From: an uncultured Lachnospiraceae bacterium
GTDB lineage: Bacteria > Bacillota > Clostridia > Lachnospirales > Lachnospiraceae
Direction: 5' to 3'
Assembly (NCBI GenBank): GCA_910580195.1
Contig: CAJTWA010000018.1
Location: 11,177 to 75,176, forward strand
Length of the DNA: 64,000 nucleotides
In this document: piece by piece, positions 7,774-16,723 of the stretch
Layout: each line of letters starts with the position of its first letter
Numbering within the stretch: position 1 is the stretch's first letter
Program-made: the position numbers and the translations under genes
The notes under the pieces: generated by a model
Databases searched by the model: none
The model's input: the letters and a program-made list of their open reading frames with translations, nothing else
Told to the model about the DNA's origin: nothing

Positions 7774-8178
7774 ATGGAAAAGAAATGTAGTATTCGCTTT
7801 TTGTTACTGGGCATTGCCTTAAGCGCAGCCATCAGCTTAGGCGCGGGCTTTCTCGCCGGCTCCCAAAAAAGCTGGGAAACTTATGAAGCGCGCATTGCCC
7901 TGCTCAAACAGCAGAACGAAGCCCTTTTGTCCCAGCAGGAGGCCAGCAGGGAAGAAGGCCTTGCGGAAAGCATGAACGCCCTAGAGCCTTACGCTTATGT
8001 TTTGCTGGAAGAAAACGGCTATGTGGCAGTGTACCATGCAGACCGGGAAACCTTATTTTCCACGACGGATATCCTTATGGAAAGCCTGCCGGGGGACCTG
8101 CAGGAAGAAATCCGGGGCGGGAAACCCATTATGACAGAAGCAGAGCTCTATAATTTTCTGGAAAATTACACAAGTTAG
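7774..8178 (+). CDS. Membrane-anchored protein with BofC C-terminal-like domain
   Basis: A 134-aa protein. One N-terminal membrane segment (about 8-28, LLLGIALSAAISLGAGFLAG) is followed by a short coiled-coil stretch (38-60). A compact C-terminal domain reads YAYVLLEENGYVAVYHA, SLPGDLQEEIRGGK and LYNFLENYTS. The tail resembles the C-terminal domain of the sporulation protein BofC, which is widespread in Clostridia as a stand-alone anchored protein. Cell-envelope localisation is likely; the role is unknown. AAAGGAG lies upstream of the ATG. Confidence 0.7.
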   Translation: MEKKCSIRFLLLGIALSAAISLGAGFLAGSQKSWETYEARIALLKQQNEALLSQQEASREEGLAESMNALEPYAYVLLEENGYVAVYHADRETLFSTTDILMESLPGDLQEEIRGGKPIMTEAELYNFLENYTS

Positions 8179-8191
8179 CCCAACTTGGAAC

Positions 8192-8220
8192 TTGAAACTT
8201 GTGTTTGGGAGTGTTATAAT
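8192..8220 (+). promoter_or_regulatory. Sigma-A promoter for the HI0933-type oxidoreductase
   Basis: TTGAAA (8192-8197), 17 bp, TATAAT (8215-8220). The inverted repeat ACACAAGTT (8168-8176)/AACTTGTGT (8196-8204) overlaps the -35 region and could be an operator. The promoter lies downstream of the upstream in-frame start at 8185, which supports 8245 as the true start of the gene. Confidence 0.75.
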
Positions 8221-8244
8221 AGCGGAAAATGGCAGGGCAGGCAT

Positions 8245-9495
8245 ATGAAGCAGACAGTGGACGTAATCGTTGCAGGGGCCGGCGCGTCAGGCCTTACTGC
8301 CGGGATACAGGCGGCAAGGCAGGGGGCAAGGGTCCTCATTTTAGAACATATGGACAAGGCCGGGAAGAAGATTCTGGCAACAGGGAATGGAAAATGTAAT
8401 TTTACCAATGAAAAGCAGGGCATTGCATATTACAGAGGCAAGAACCCTGCCTTTGTCTTGCCCGCACTTGGGCAGTTTGGGCTTGCGGAAACCTTAAAGT
8501 TTTTCCGGGAGCTGGGCGTCCAAAGCAAGCCCAAACGGGACGGGTATTATTACCCCGCCAGCGGGCAGGCCTCCTCCGTGCTGGATGTGCTCCTGATGGA
8601 GTGCAGGCGGCTTGGGGTAGGGATTTCCTGCGGGGTGGGCATCCGTTCCATCCAGAAAAAACAGGGGATGTTCCTGTTTGACGCCAAAAACGGCCAGTTC
8701 CAAAGCAGGGCCTGCATCCTTGCCACCGGGGGCAAATCTGCCAAAAAGACAGGCAGCGACGGGAGCGGGCTCATTTACGCCCAAGGGTTCGGGCACCATG
8801 TGGCGGAACTTGTGCCAGCCTTGGTACAATTGCAGGGAAAACAGCCATTTTTGAAAGATGTTGCAGGAATCCGTGCAGAATGTCAGGTCCTGCTTTACAT
8901 AGGGAAGGAAAAAATTGCGGAAGACCTCGGGGAACTGCAGCTTACGGAATCCGGCGTGTCCGGGATTCCCGTGTTCCAAGTCAGCCGGTATGCATCCTAT
9001 GGGCTTTTGGAAGGGAAAGAGGTGTCCGTGAAGCTGAATTTCCTGCCGGGGATATCGGCGGGACAGGCAGCAATGCTTTTGGAGGAACGGTTTTTCCGGT
9101 ACGGGGAAGGGAAGACGGCAGAAGAAGCGTTGGTGGGGCTGTTCCCGCAGAAGCTGAACCGGGTGCTCCTACAGGAAAGCGGCATCCCGCTGGGGGAACA
9201 GGCGCCTTATTGCAGCAGGCGTGCGCTGGGGCGGCTGGCCCACAAAGCACAGGGGCTTACGGTGGATATCATTGGGACGAAGGGGTTTGACAGCGCGCAG
9301 GCGACGGCCGGGGGCGTGGATACGGAGGAAATCTGCCCGGAAACCATGGAATCCAAGCTGGTGGAGGGGCTTTTTTTCAGCGGGGAAATCGTGGATATTG
9401 ACGGGATGTGCGGAGGGTATAACCTGCAGTGGGCATGGGCAAGCGGGGCTGTGGCTGGGAGGGCTGCTGCGGCTTATGCAAAATTAAAGCATTAA
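8245..9495 (+). CDS. NAD(P)/FAD-dependent oxidoreductase, HI0933/BaiN family
   Basis: A 416-aa flavoprotein. The FAD-binding Rossmann motif is at the N-terminus (VIVAGAGASGLTAGIQAARQ), followed by the family signature GKKILATGNGKCNFTN, and near the C-terminus GLFFSGEIVDIDGMCGGYN, which closes around the flavin. Members include the flavoprotein BaiN, proposed to act in bile-acid dehydroxylation, but most are uncharacterised and the substrate cannot be inferred here. The start at 8245 is chosen from conservation and the promoter at 8192-8220; its ribosome site (GGCAGG) is weak. The gene is followed by palindromic element copy A. Confidence 0.9.
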   Translation: MKQTVDVIVAGAGASGLTAGIQAARQGARVLILEHMDKAGKKILATGNGKCNFTNEKQGIAYYRGKNPAFVLPALGQFGLAETLKFFRELGVQSKPKRDGYYYPASGQASSVLDVLLMECRRLGVGISCGVGIRSIQKKQGMFLFDAKNGQFQSRACILATGGKSAKKTGSDGSGLIYAQGFGHHVAELVPALVQLQGKQPFLKDVAGIRAECQVLLYIGKEKIAEDLGELQLTESGVSGIPVFQVSRYASYGLLEGKEVSVKLNFLPGISAGQAAMLLEERFFRYGEGKTAEEALVGLFPQKLNRVLLQESGIPLGEQAPYCSRRALGRLAHKAQGLTVDIIGTKGFDSAQATAGGVDTEEICPETMESKLVEGLFFSGEIVDIDGMCGGYNLQWAWASGAVAGRAAAAYAKLKH

Positions 9496-9500
9496 GATTT

Positions 9501-9714
9501 GGGGGGGGGCGGACGGCAATTTCTGGTGTCCCTTCCCCACACAAACTGGGCAACGTTCCGGCGAACTAACTGCTAACTGCAACTAAGGGATTTCGGGAAA
9601 GCCCTTATCCCTAAGTTTCCGTAAGCAGTGGATTTCGCCTACACTAAGGACGCCCATGAACCGTTTGCTTAGGGGAAGGGACACCAGAAATTGCCTGTGT
9701 ACTGGAAAAATGCC
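9501..9714 (+). repeat. Palindromic element, copy A (complete)
   Basis: The perfect 24-bp inverted repeat 9515-9538/9672-9695 encloses a 133-nt loop. The left border GGGGGCGGACGGCA and the block CACACAAACTGGGCAA (9538-9553) just inside the left arm recur in copy C; both recur with small changes in copy B. The right border TGCCTGTGTACTGGAAAAA is shared with B. The loop contains further pairing (AAGGGAT/ATCCCTAA around GGGAAAGCCC, about 9575-9615). The element fills the space between two flavoprotein genes and has no open frame, U-tract or transposase. Its nature is unknown. Confidence 0.85.
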
Positions 9715-9755
9715 CTGATGCCGCAAAAAAAAGAAAAGCAGGAAAGAGGAAAATC

Positions 9756-11357
9756 ATGGTTAGGATACAGCAGTTAAAATTACCTATTTCCCACACAGTG
9801 GAACAGCTGGAACAGAAAATTGCAAAAACGCTGGGGGTGAAGCCTGCTTCCATACAGGGCTATAAGATCCGCAGGCAGTCCATAGACGCCCGGAAAAAAG
9901 GCAGCGTCTGCTATGTTTATGCCGTTGACGTGGAGGTAAAAAATGAAGCCCAAATTTTAAAGAAAGGGAAGCGGGCGGACGTGTCCCTTGCCAATGATGC
10001 TGTTTACCAATTTCCGGCTGGCGGGGAACAAATTCTCCCCCACAGGCCTGTAGTTGTGGGGAGCGGGCCGGCGGGGCTGTTCTGCGCTTACCTGCTGGCA
10101 GGGCATGGGTATGCCCCCATCATCCTTGAGCGGGGCAAACGCATGGAGGAACGTGTAAAAGATGTGGGGCAGTTTTGGGCGGATAACAAGTTAAACCCGG
10201 AATCTAACATTCAGTTTGGGGAAGGCGGGGCAGGGGCGTTTTCCGATGGGAAACTGAATACGCTAGTAAAGGACGTGAAAGGGCGCAGCCAAGCGGTATT
10301 GGATATTTTTATCCGGCATGGCGCCCCGGAGGAGATTGGCTACCAAAGCAAGCCCCATATCGGGACGGATCTTTTGCGCGGGGTGGTTACGGACATGCGC
10401 CGGCAGATTGAAGCTTGGGGCGGGCGTTTTTTGTTTGGCGCCCGTATGGATGGGATGGAATTTAAGCTGGGGAAACTGGCTGGCTTAAGGTACACCCGGG
10501 AAGGGGAACCATGTTTCATGGATGCGGAGGCTGCAGCCCTTGCCATTGGGCACAGCGCACGGGATACCTTTGGGATGCTCCATGGCCTAGGGTTTGCAAT
10601 GGAGGCCAAGCCCTTTGCCGTAGGGCTTCGGGTAGAGCATCCCCAGCCCATGATAAACGAAAGCCAATATGGGCCTGAATTTGCCGGGAAACTGCCTGCT
10701 GCGCCTTATAAATTGACGGCAAAGTTAAAAAACGGCAGGGGCGTCTATTCCTTCTGCATGTGCCCAGGGGGCTATGTGGTAAATGCCGCCTCGGAGCCGG
10801 GCCGGATTGCCGTCAATGGGATGAGCTACAGCAGCCGGGACGGGGCAAATGCCAACAGTGCCATCATAGTCACGGTAACGCCGGAGGATTTTGGGGTTCC
10901 CGGCCCCTTAGGGGGCATGGAATTCCAACGGAATCTGGAAGGGCTTGCGTACCGGATTGGGTCAGGCAAAGTGCCCCAGCAGCTATTCGGGGATTTTGAA
11001 GCAGGGAAGGTTTCCAGCGGCTATGGCAATTTCCCATCCGCCATCAAGGGGCAGAACGGTTTTGGGCCGATGCACACGCTGTTCCCCAAGGAACTCTCGG
11101 ATTCCTTCTGCCAAGGGATGCACGAATTTTCCAAGAAAATCCCCGGCTTTAACCGGCCCGACGCAATCTTATCCGGGGTGGAAAGCCGAACCTCCTCCCC
11201 CATCAGGATCCCAAGAAACGCGCAATTTGAAAGCAGCAAAGCAGGGGTCTACCCCTGCGGGGAAGGCGCCGGGTACGCAGGAGGCATCCTGTCCGCAGCC
11301 ATGGACGGGATAAAAGTAGCCGAAGCAATCGCAGGAAAATACCGGCGCCCTGTATAA
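9756..11357 (+). CDS. FAD-dependent dehydrogenase-like protein (COG2509 type)
   Basis: A 533-aa flavoprotein. An N-terminal domain of about 85 residues (ISHTVEQLEQKIAKTLGV, YKIRRQSIDARKKGSVCYVY) precedes the Rossmann motif PVVVGSGPAGLFCAYLLA near residue 100. Then come NIQFGEGGAGAFSDGKLN, SKPHIGTDLL and VGLRVEHPQ, and the C-terminal FAD signature PCGEGAGYAGGILSAAMDG. This fits the uncharacterised FAD-dependent dehydrogenase family common in anaerobes; the substrate is unknown. The gene stands between two inverted copies of the palindromic element, and its stop codon overlaps the first copy of a 46-bp tandem repeat. Confidence 0.88.
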   Translation: MVRIQQLKLPISHTVEQLEQKIAKTLGVKPASIQGYKIRRQSIDARKKGSVCYVYAVDVEVKNEAQILKKGKRADVSLANDAVYQFPAGGEQILPHRPVVVGSGPAGLFCAYLLAGHGYAPIILERGKRMEERVKDVGQFWADNKLNPESNIQFGEGGAGAFSDGKLNTLVKDVKGRSQAVLDIFIRHGAPEEIGYQSKPHIGTDLLRGVVTDMRRQIEAWGGRFLFGARMDGMEFKLGKLAGLRYTREGEPCFMDAEAAALAIGHSARDTFGMLHGLGFAMEAKPFAVGLRVEHPQPMINESQYGPEFAGKLPAAPYKLTAKLKNGRGVYSFCMCPGGYVVNAASEPGRIAVNGMSYSSRDGANANSAIIVTVTPEDFGVPGPLGGMEFQRNLEGLAYRIGSGKVPQQLFGDFEAGKVSSGYGNFPSAIKGQNGFGPMHTLFPKELSDSFCQGMHEFSKKIPGFNRPDAILSGVESRTSSPIRIPRNAQFESSKAGVYPCGEGAGYAGGILSAAMDGIKVAEAIAGKYRRPV

Positions 11358-11445
11358 GCATAGCCCCTCGCCGCTTTGTATAGATTCTGAAATCCATTTA
11401 TAAGCATAGCCCTTGCCGCCTACCCATAGATTGTGGAATCCATTT
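11353..11445. repeat. 46-bp perfect-spacing tandem repeat
   Basis: TATAAGCATAGCCC followed by (C/T)GCCGC and ATAGATT(C/G)TG(A/G)AATCCATT occurs at 11353-11398 and 11399-11445, head to tail. The first copy includes the stop codon of the preceding gene. No function is evident. Confidence 0.8.
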
Positions 11446-11472
11446 CCCAAACACGCTCCATACTACAGCAGG

Positions 11473-11604
11473 CTTTTCCCAATACACAGGCAGTTCCGTG
11501 CAGCCCCAAAGACTTCTAAACCGCATTGTCCACCAGAGCATTGCCCAGTTTGCGTGGGGAAGGGCTGCACGGAACTGCCGTCCGGTCCCAAAGACTTCGT
11601 AGTA
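11473..11604 (-). repeat. Palindromic element, copy B (inverted orientation)
   Basis: The perfect 18-bp inverted repeat 11489-11506/11562-11579 encloses a 55-nt loop. Read on the minus strand it shows the family blocks in order: CGGACGGCA, left arm, CCTTCCCCACGCAAACTGGG, loop, right arm, TGCCTGTGTATTGGGAAAA. Its arm sequence differs from copy A at 7 of 16 comparable positions, yet both arms agree. GAAGTCTTTGGG occurs both at the outer border and inside the loop. It lies between the COG2509-type gene and mutS. Confidence 0.85.
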
Positions 11605-11653
11605 CTTAGGGCCATATTACACAAAAGCAATCACAAGAGAAGGGAGTATTACC

Positions 11654-14308
11654 GTGCCAGAATACACACCAATGATGCAGCAATATATCGATACGAAAAA
11701 AGATTACAAGGATTGCATCCTGTTCTACCGCCTAGGCGATTTCTACGAAATGTTTTTTGAGGATGCAAAAACTGCCTCCAAGGAACTGGAAATCACCCTG
11801 ACCGGGAAAAACTGCGGGAAGGACGAGAAAGCCCCCATGTGCGGGGTCCCGTACCATTCCGTGGAATCCTATTTAAATAAATTAGTGTCCAAGGGCTACA
11901 AGGTAGCCATCTGTGAGCAGGTGGAAGACCCAAAGATGGCAAGGGGCTTAGTCCGGCGGGAGGTGGTGCGGATTGTCACGCCGGGGACCAACCTAGACAC
12001 GCAGGCATTGGACGAAACCAAGAACAATTACATTATGTGCATCGTATACATGGAGGACCGCTACGGCGTATCCATTGCGGACGTCACTACCGGGGATTAC
12101 TATGTGACGGAGGTGGACCATGAGGCAAAGCTTAAGGACGAAATCCATAAATTTGCCCCGTCGGAAATCATCTGCAACGAATCATTTTCCATGTCCGGGA
12201 TAGACCTTGGGGACTTAAAGCAGCGGCTTGGGATTGCCGTCTATGCCTTGGACGCTTGGTATTTCAGCGACGAAACGGCCAAGAACACGCTGCTTTCCCA
12301 TTTCAAGGTATCAAGCCTCCAAGGGCTTGGAATCACGGACTATGAGTGCGGCACCATTGCAGCAGGCGCGCTTTTGAAATACCTCTATGAAACCCAGAAA
12401 AACAGTCTTGCCAACATGACTTCCCTGCAGCTTTACATCAGCGGGAAATACATGGTCATCGACAGCTCCACAAGGCGGAACTTGGAGCTGGTGGAAACCT
12501 TGCGGGAAAAGCAGAAGCGGGGCTCTTTGCTTTGGGTGCTTGATAAGACGCGCACGGCCATGGGCGCGCGGATGCTTAGGAGCTTCGTAGAGCAGCCCCT
12601 GATTGACAGGAAGGAAATTGAGCGGCGCCTAGACGCCGTGGAATCGCTGAACCAAAACGCCATGCTCCGGGAAGAGCTGCGGGAATACTTGAACCCCATC
12701 TATGACATGGAGCGGCTGATTAGCCGCGTCACCTACCAGACCGCCAACCCACGGGACCTTACGGCCTTTAAGAGCTCCCTAGAAATGCTCCCCCATATCT
12801 ATCACCTCCTCGGGGAATTTGACGCGCCCCTGCTTTTGGAAACCCAGTCGGAGCTGGACGTCTTGGAGGACATTTACCAGCTCATTGACGCATCCATCAA
12901 GGAAGACCCGCCCATTTCCATCCGGGACGGCGGCATGATAAAGGAAGGGTACGACGAGGAAATCGACAAGCTGCGCCATGCCAAGACGGAAGGGAAAACA
13001 TGGCTGATGGAGCTGGAAACCAAGGAGCGGGAAAAGACAGGCATCAAAAACCTCCGCATCAAATACAATAAGGTATTCGGCTATTACCTGGAAGTCACCA
13101 ATTCCTACCAGAACCTTGTCCCGGACTACTATACCAGAAAACAGACCCTTGCCAACGCAGAACGGTATATCACGGCAGAATTAAAGGAACTGGAGGACAT
13201 CATCCTTGGGGCGGAAGATAAGCTGGTTTCCTTAGAGTACGAAACCTTCCGGGACATCCGGGACAAAATCGCAGACGAGGTGCTGCGCATCCAGAAAACC
13301 GCCAAGGCCGTGGCAAAGACGGATGTTCTGGCGTCCCTTTCCCTTGTGGCGGAGCGGAACAATTACTGCCGCCCCTCCATCAACGAAAACGGCACCATTG
13401 ACATTAAAGGCGGCCGCCACCCAGTGGTGGAGCAGATGATAGACAACGACATGTTCATTTCCAATGACACGTACCTTGACAACCATAAGAAACGCATTTC
13501 CATTATCACTGGGCCTAACATGGCCGGGAAGTCCACCTACATGCGCCAGACCGCCCTGATTGTCCTGATGGCCCAGATTGGCAGCTTCGTCCCTGCGGAA
13601 CAGGCAAAAATCGGGATTGTGGACCGGATTTTTACCCGGGTAGGGGCGTCCGACGACCTAGCAAGCGGCCAGAGCACCTTCATGGTGGAAATGACAGAGG
13701 TTGCCAACATCCTGCGCAACGCCACCAGCAACAGCCTCCTTGTTTTGGACGAAATCGGCCGGGGCACCAGCACCTTTGACGGGCTGAGCATCGCATGGGC
13801 CGTGGTGGAGCATATCAGCAACCCCAAGCTCCTTGGCGCAAAGACATTGTTTGCCACCCATTACCATGAACTGACGGAGCTGGAAGGCAAGCTAAATAAC
13901 GTGAACAATTACTGCATCGCCGTAAAGGAAAAAGGGGACGACGTGGTATTCTTACGGAAAATCGTGCCGGGCGGCGCTGACAAGAGCTACGGCATCCAAG
14001 TGGCGAAGCTGGCCGGGGTGCCTGAAAGCGTCATCGAACGGGCCAAGGCCATTTCCGAGGAGCTCAGCGCCCATGACATTGCAGAGCTGACGGGCAGCCT
14101 GATTTCCGACAACGCCAAGCCCAGAAAGAAGCAGGAAAAGCTGGACGAGGTCGACTTAAGCCAGATGTCCTTGTTTGACACGGTAAAGGACGACGACATC
14201 ATAGGGGAAATCCGGGAGCTGGACCTTGGGAACTTAACGCCCATTGACGCGCTGAATAAGCTTTACCAGCTGCAAAGCAAGGTGAAGAACCGGTGGAAGT
14301 TTACATAA
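11654..14308 (+). CDS. mutS: DNA mismatch repair protein MutS
   Basis: Recognises mismatches and short loops and recruits MutL. The 884-aa length is that of a full MutS. The mismatch-binding domain begins MMQQYIDTKKDYKDCILFYR and includes GDFYEMFFEDA with the Phe-X-Glu motif. The ATPase domain has Walker A GPNMAGKSTYMRQ near 620 and Walker B LLVLDEIGRGTSTFDG near 697, and FATHYHELTEL follows. Translation starts at GTG 11654, nine bases after GAAGGGAG. It heads a mutS-mutL-miaA cluster on the plus strand, the usual order in Clostridia. Confidence 0.97.
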   Translation: MPEYTPMMQQYIDTKKDYKDCILFYRLGDFYEMFFEDAKTASKELEITLTGKNCGKDEKAPMCGVPYHSVESYLNKLVSKGYKVAICEQVEDPKMARGLVRREVVRIVTPGTNLDTQALDETKNNYIMCIVYMEDRYGVSIADVTTGDYYVTEVDHEAKLKDEIHKFAPSEIICNESFSMSGIDLGDLKQRLGIAVYALDAWYFSDETAKNTLLSHFKVSSLQGLGITDYECGTIAAGALLKYLYETQKNSLANMTSLQLYISGKYMVIDSSTRRNLELVETLREKQKRGSLLWVLDKTRTAMGARMLRSFVEQPLIDRKEIERRLDAVESLNQNAMLREELREYLNPIYDMERLISRVTYQTANPRDLTAFKSSLEMLPHIYHLLGEFDAPLLLETQSELDVLEDIYQLIDASIKEDPPISIRDGGMIKEGYDEEIDKLRHAKTEGKTWLMELETKEREKTGIKNLRIKYNKVFGYYLEVTNSYQNLVPDYYTRKQTLANAERYITAELKELEDIILGAEDKLVSLEYETFRDIRDKIADEVLRIQKTAKAVAKTDVLASLSLVAERNNYCRPSINENGTIDIKGGRHPVVEQMIDNDMFISNDTYLDNHKKRISIITGPNMAGKSTYMRQTALIVLMAQIGSFVPAEQAKIGIVDRIFTRVGASDDLASGQSTFMVEMTEVANILRNATSNSLLVLDEIGRGTSTFDGLSIAWAVVEHISNPKLLGAKTLFATHYHELTELEGKLNNVNNYCIAVKEKGDDVVFLRKIVPGGADKSYGIQVAKLAGVPESVIERAKAISEELSAHDIAELTGSLISDNAKPRKKQEKLDEVDLSQMSLFDTVKDDDIIGEIRELDLGNLTPIDALNKLYQLQSKVKNRWKFT

Positions 14309-14469
14309 TATTTTTATGGAAACCATTATAGGACAAACTTCATTATTATAAGGATTGCACGGATTGAAAACAATATTTGTGTTGGAAAAATACACGGCTG
14401 CCCTTTATGGGAAAAATCAACCATAGACCATTTGGACACGGAAAATATTCTGGAATAAAAGGAGCCCTT

Positions 14470-16701
14470 ATGCCAAACATAGAAATCTTAGACCAACAGA
14501 CCATCGACAAAATCGCGGCCGGCGAAGTCATCGAACGCCCCTCCTCCGTCGTAAAGGAACTGGTGGAAAATGCCATAGACGCCAAGGCCAGCGCCATCAC
14601 CGTGGAAATCAAGGAGGGCGGCATTTCCTTCATCCGCATCACGGACAACGGGTGCGGGATTGAACCGGAGGAAGTGGCCTTAGCATTTTTACGCCATTCC
14701 ACCAGCAAAATCCGGAATGTAGAAGACCTGCTTACGGTATCTTCCCTTGGGTTCCGGGGGGAGGCCCTAAGCAGCATTGCGGCAGTTTCCCAAGTGGAGC
14801 TGATTACCAAGACCTTTTCCGGCTTTAGCGGCACCCGCTATGTGATAGAAGGCGGCGAGGAAAAATCCACAGAAGAAATCGGCGCGCCGGAGGGCACCAC
14901 ATTCTTGGTGCGCAACTTATTTTACAATACCCCCGCCCGGCGGAAATTCCTAAAAACCCCTCAGACCGAAGCAGGCTACATTGGGGACCTGATGGAGCGG
15001 CTTGCCTTGTCCCACCCGGAAATTTCCTTTAAGCTGATTGCCAACAACCAGCCGAAGCTCCATACCTCCGGCAATTCCAACTTAAAGGAAGCCATATACC
15101 ATGTCTATGGCCGGGACATTGCCGCAAACCTGATTGAAGTCCAAGGGGAAAATGAATGGTTTTCGGTCCGGGGGTTTATCGGCAAGCCTTTGGTTTCCAG
15201 AGGGAACCGGAATTTTGAAAATTATTTCATCAACGGCAGGTACATCAAGAGCAGCCTGATTGCCAAAAGCATTGAGGAAGGCTACAAATCCTTTGTGATG
15301 CAGCACAAATACCCCTTCACCGTCCTGCATATTTCCATCAGCGGGAATTATCTGGACGTCAACGTCCACCCCACGAAAATGGAACTTCGGTTCAGCAACG
15401 GGGAGGAAGTGTACCAGTTCTTAACCCGCCTCATCCGGGACGCCATCAATGAAAATGAACTGGTTTACCAAGTCAGCTTGGAAAAGGAGCAGGAGGAAAA
15501 GGCAAGGCAGGCGCGTGAGAAAAAAGCAAGGCTTACCTCCAGCCGCCATGCCCCGGAGCCTTTTGAAGCCAAACGCCTAGAGGCCGTGAAAGAAGCCATA
15601 AGGAAGGACAGCCCTTATGAGCCAAAATATGGCGGGGCTGCAAGGATTCCGCAAGGCCAAAGCCAGCAGGAGAAGTTTCCCGCGCTGGCAGAAGAGGAAA
15701 TTACATTTTCCGCCCAAAAACAAGCAGGTGCAGCAGCAGACCTCCCAGAACTGGCAGAAGAGGAAATTACATTTTCCACCCAAAGGCAAGCAGGTGCAGC
15801 AGCAAACCTCCCAGAACTGGCAGAAGAGGAAATTACATTTTCCGCCCAAAGGCAGGCAGATGCAGCAGCAAACCCGATTCCACAAAAGGAGGACAGCAGC
15901 CCAGAAATAATTTCTTCTATAAAAATGGGCGCAGAAAATGACGGAACTTTCCTTTCCGCAGAAACAAGCACAAAAGATACCGGGACTTTCCTTTCCGCAG
16001 AAATGGATGCTAAAGATGGCGGAACTTTCCTTTCCGCAGAATCAGGAACGGGACATGCCCAGCTATCCCTTCCCACAGAAGATGCAGCAGCCCGTCCCCG
16101 GAAACTGTTAGAGGAGGCCTCCCGGGGCAGCCACCGGATAATCGGCCAGCTTTTCGGTACTTACTGGCTGGTAGAATTTGACAGCAGCCTGTACATTATC
16201 GACCAGCACGCAGCCCACGAAAAAGTCCTCTACGAGCGGCTCCTATCCTCCCTGCGCACAAAGGATTTTACCTCGCAGGCCATCTACCCGCCCATCCTGC
16301 TGACCTTAAACATGCAGGAAGAAGCGCTCCTGAAAAAATACATGCCTTATTTCCAAGAACTGGGCTATGAAATCGAGCATTTCGGCGGGAAAGAATATTC
16401 CATCACGGCAGTCCCGGCAAACCTCTTCGGGCTGGACGGGCAGGGGCTTGCCATTGAGATTTTGGACAGCTTGGCTGCCTTCCACGGGAAGGAAACGCCC
16501 CAGATGGTGACGGAAAAAATCGCCTCTATGTCCTGCAAGGCGGCAGTAAAAGGGAACCAGTCCCTTTCCCGCCCAGAGTTAGAAGCATTAATTGGGGAAC
16601 TCCTGTCACTGGAAAACCCCTACCATTGCCCCCATGGGAGGCCTACCATTATTTCCATGTCAAAATACGAGCTGGAAAAGAAATTTAAAAGGGTATTGTA
16701 G
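14470..16701 (+). CDS. mutL: DNA mismatch repair protein MutL (endonuclease type)
   Basis: A 743-aa GHKL ATPase and nicking endonuclease. The N-terminal motifs are ELVENAIDAKA, DNGCGI and GFRGEALSSIAAVS. The C-terminal domain holds the metal-binding motif DQHAAHEKVLYE near residue 577, so this MutL should nick DNA, as expected where MutH is absent. The linker (about 390-540) is unusual: three 22-residue repeats (LAEEEITFS...) and then three 13-residue repeats (GTFLSAE...). The start at 14470 (MPNIEILDQQTIDKIAAGEV) follows AAGGAG and fits family conservation. miaA follows 22 bp downstream. Confidence 0.96.
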   Translation: MPNIEILDQQTIDKIAAGEVIERPSSVVKELVENAIDAKASAITVEIKEGGISFIRITDNGCGIEPEEVALAFLRHSTSKIRNVEDLLTVSSLGFRGEALSSIAAVSQVELITKTFSGFSGTRYVIEGGEEKSTEEIGAPEGTTFLVRNLFYNTPARRKFLKTPQTEAGYIGDLMERLALSHPEISFKLIANNQPKLHTSGNSNLKEAIYHVYGRDIAANLIEVQGENEWFSVRGFIGKPLVSRGNRNFENYFINGRYIKSSLIAKSIEEGYKSFVMQHKYPFTVLHISISGNYLDVNVHPTKMELRFSNGEEVYQFLTRLIRDAINENELVYQVSLEKEQEEKARQAREKKARLTSSRHAPEPFEAKRLEAVKEAIRKDSPYEPKYGGAARIPQGQSQQEKFPALAEEEITFSAQKQAGAAADLPELAEEEITFSTQRQAGAAANLPELAEEEITFSAQRQADAAANPIPQKEDSSPEIISSIKMGAENDGTFLSAETSTKDTGTFLSAEMDAKDGGTFLSAESGTGHAQLSLPTEDAAARPRKLLEEASRGSHRIIGQLFGTYWLVEFDSSLYIIDQHAAHEKVLYERLLSSLRTKDFTSQAIYPPILLTLNMQEEALLKKYMPYFQELGYEIEHFGGKEYSITAVPANLFGLDGQGLAIEILDSLAAFHGKETPQMVTEKIASMSCKAAVKGNQSLSRPELEALIGELLSLENPYHCPHGRPTIISMSKYELEKKFKRVL
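15685..15875 (+). repeat. Three 66-bp tandem repeats in the mutL linker
   Basis: Units start at 15685, 15751 and 15817 and encode LAEEEITFS(A/T)Q(K/R)QA, then (G/D)AAA(D/N). They are nearly identical at DNA level, implying recent expansion. The period is a multiple of three, so the frame is kept. Confidence 0.9.
15943..16059 (+). repeat. Three 39-bp tandem repeats in the mutL linker
   Basis: GG(A/G)ACTTTCCTTTCCGCAGAA occurs at 15943, 15982 and 16021, encoding GTFLSAE with spacers TSTKDT, MDAKDG and SGTGHA. This is a second, unrelated repeat family a few codons after the 66-bp set. Confidence 0.9.
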
Positions 16702-16723
16702 GCGAAAGGAATAAGTAATTATC

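Noticed and set aside
15577..16076. Long antisense reading frames over the mutL linker
   Set aside because: They arise from the repetitive sense-strand repeats, lack ribosome sites and encode cysteine-rich repetitive shadows.
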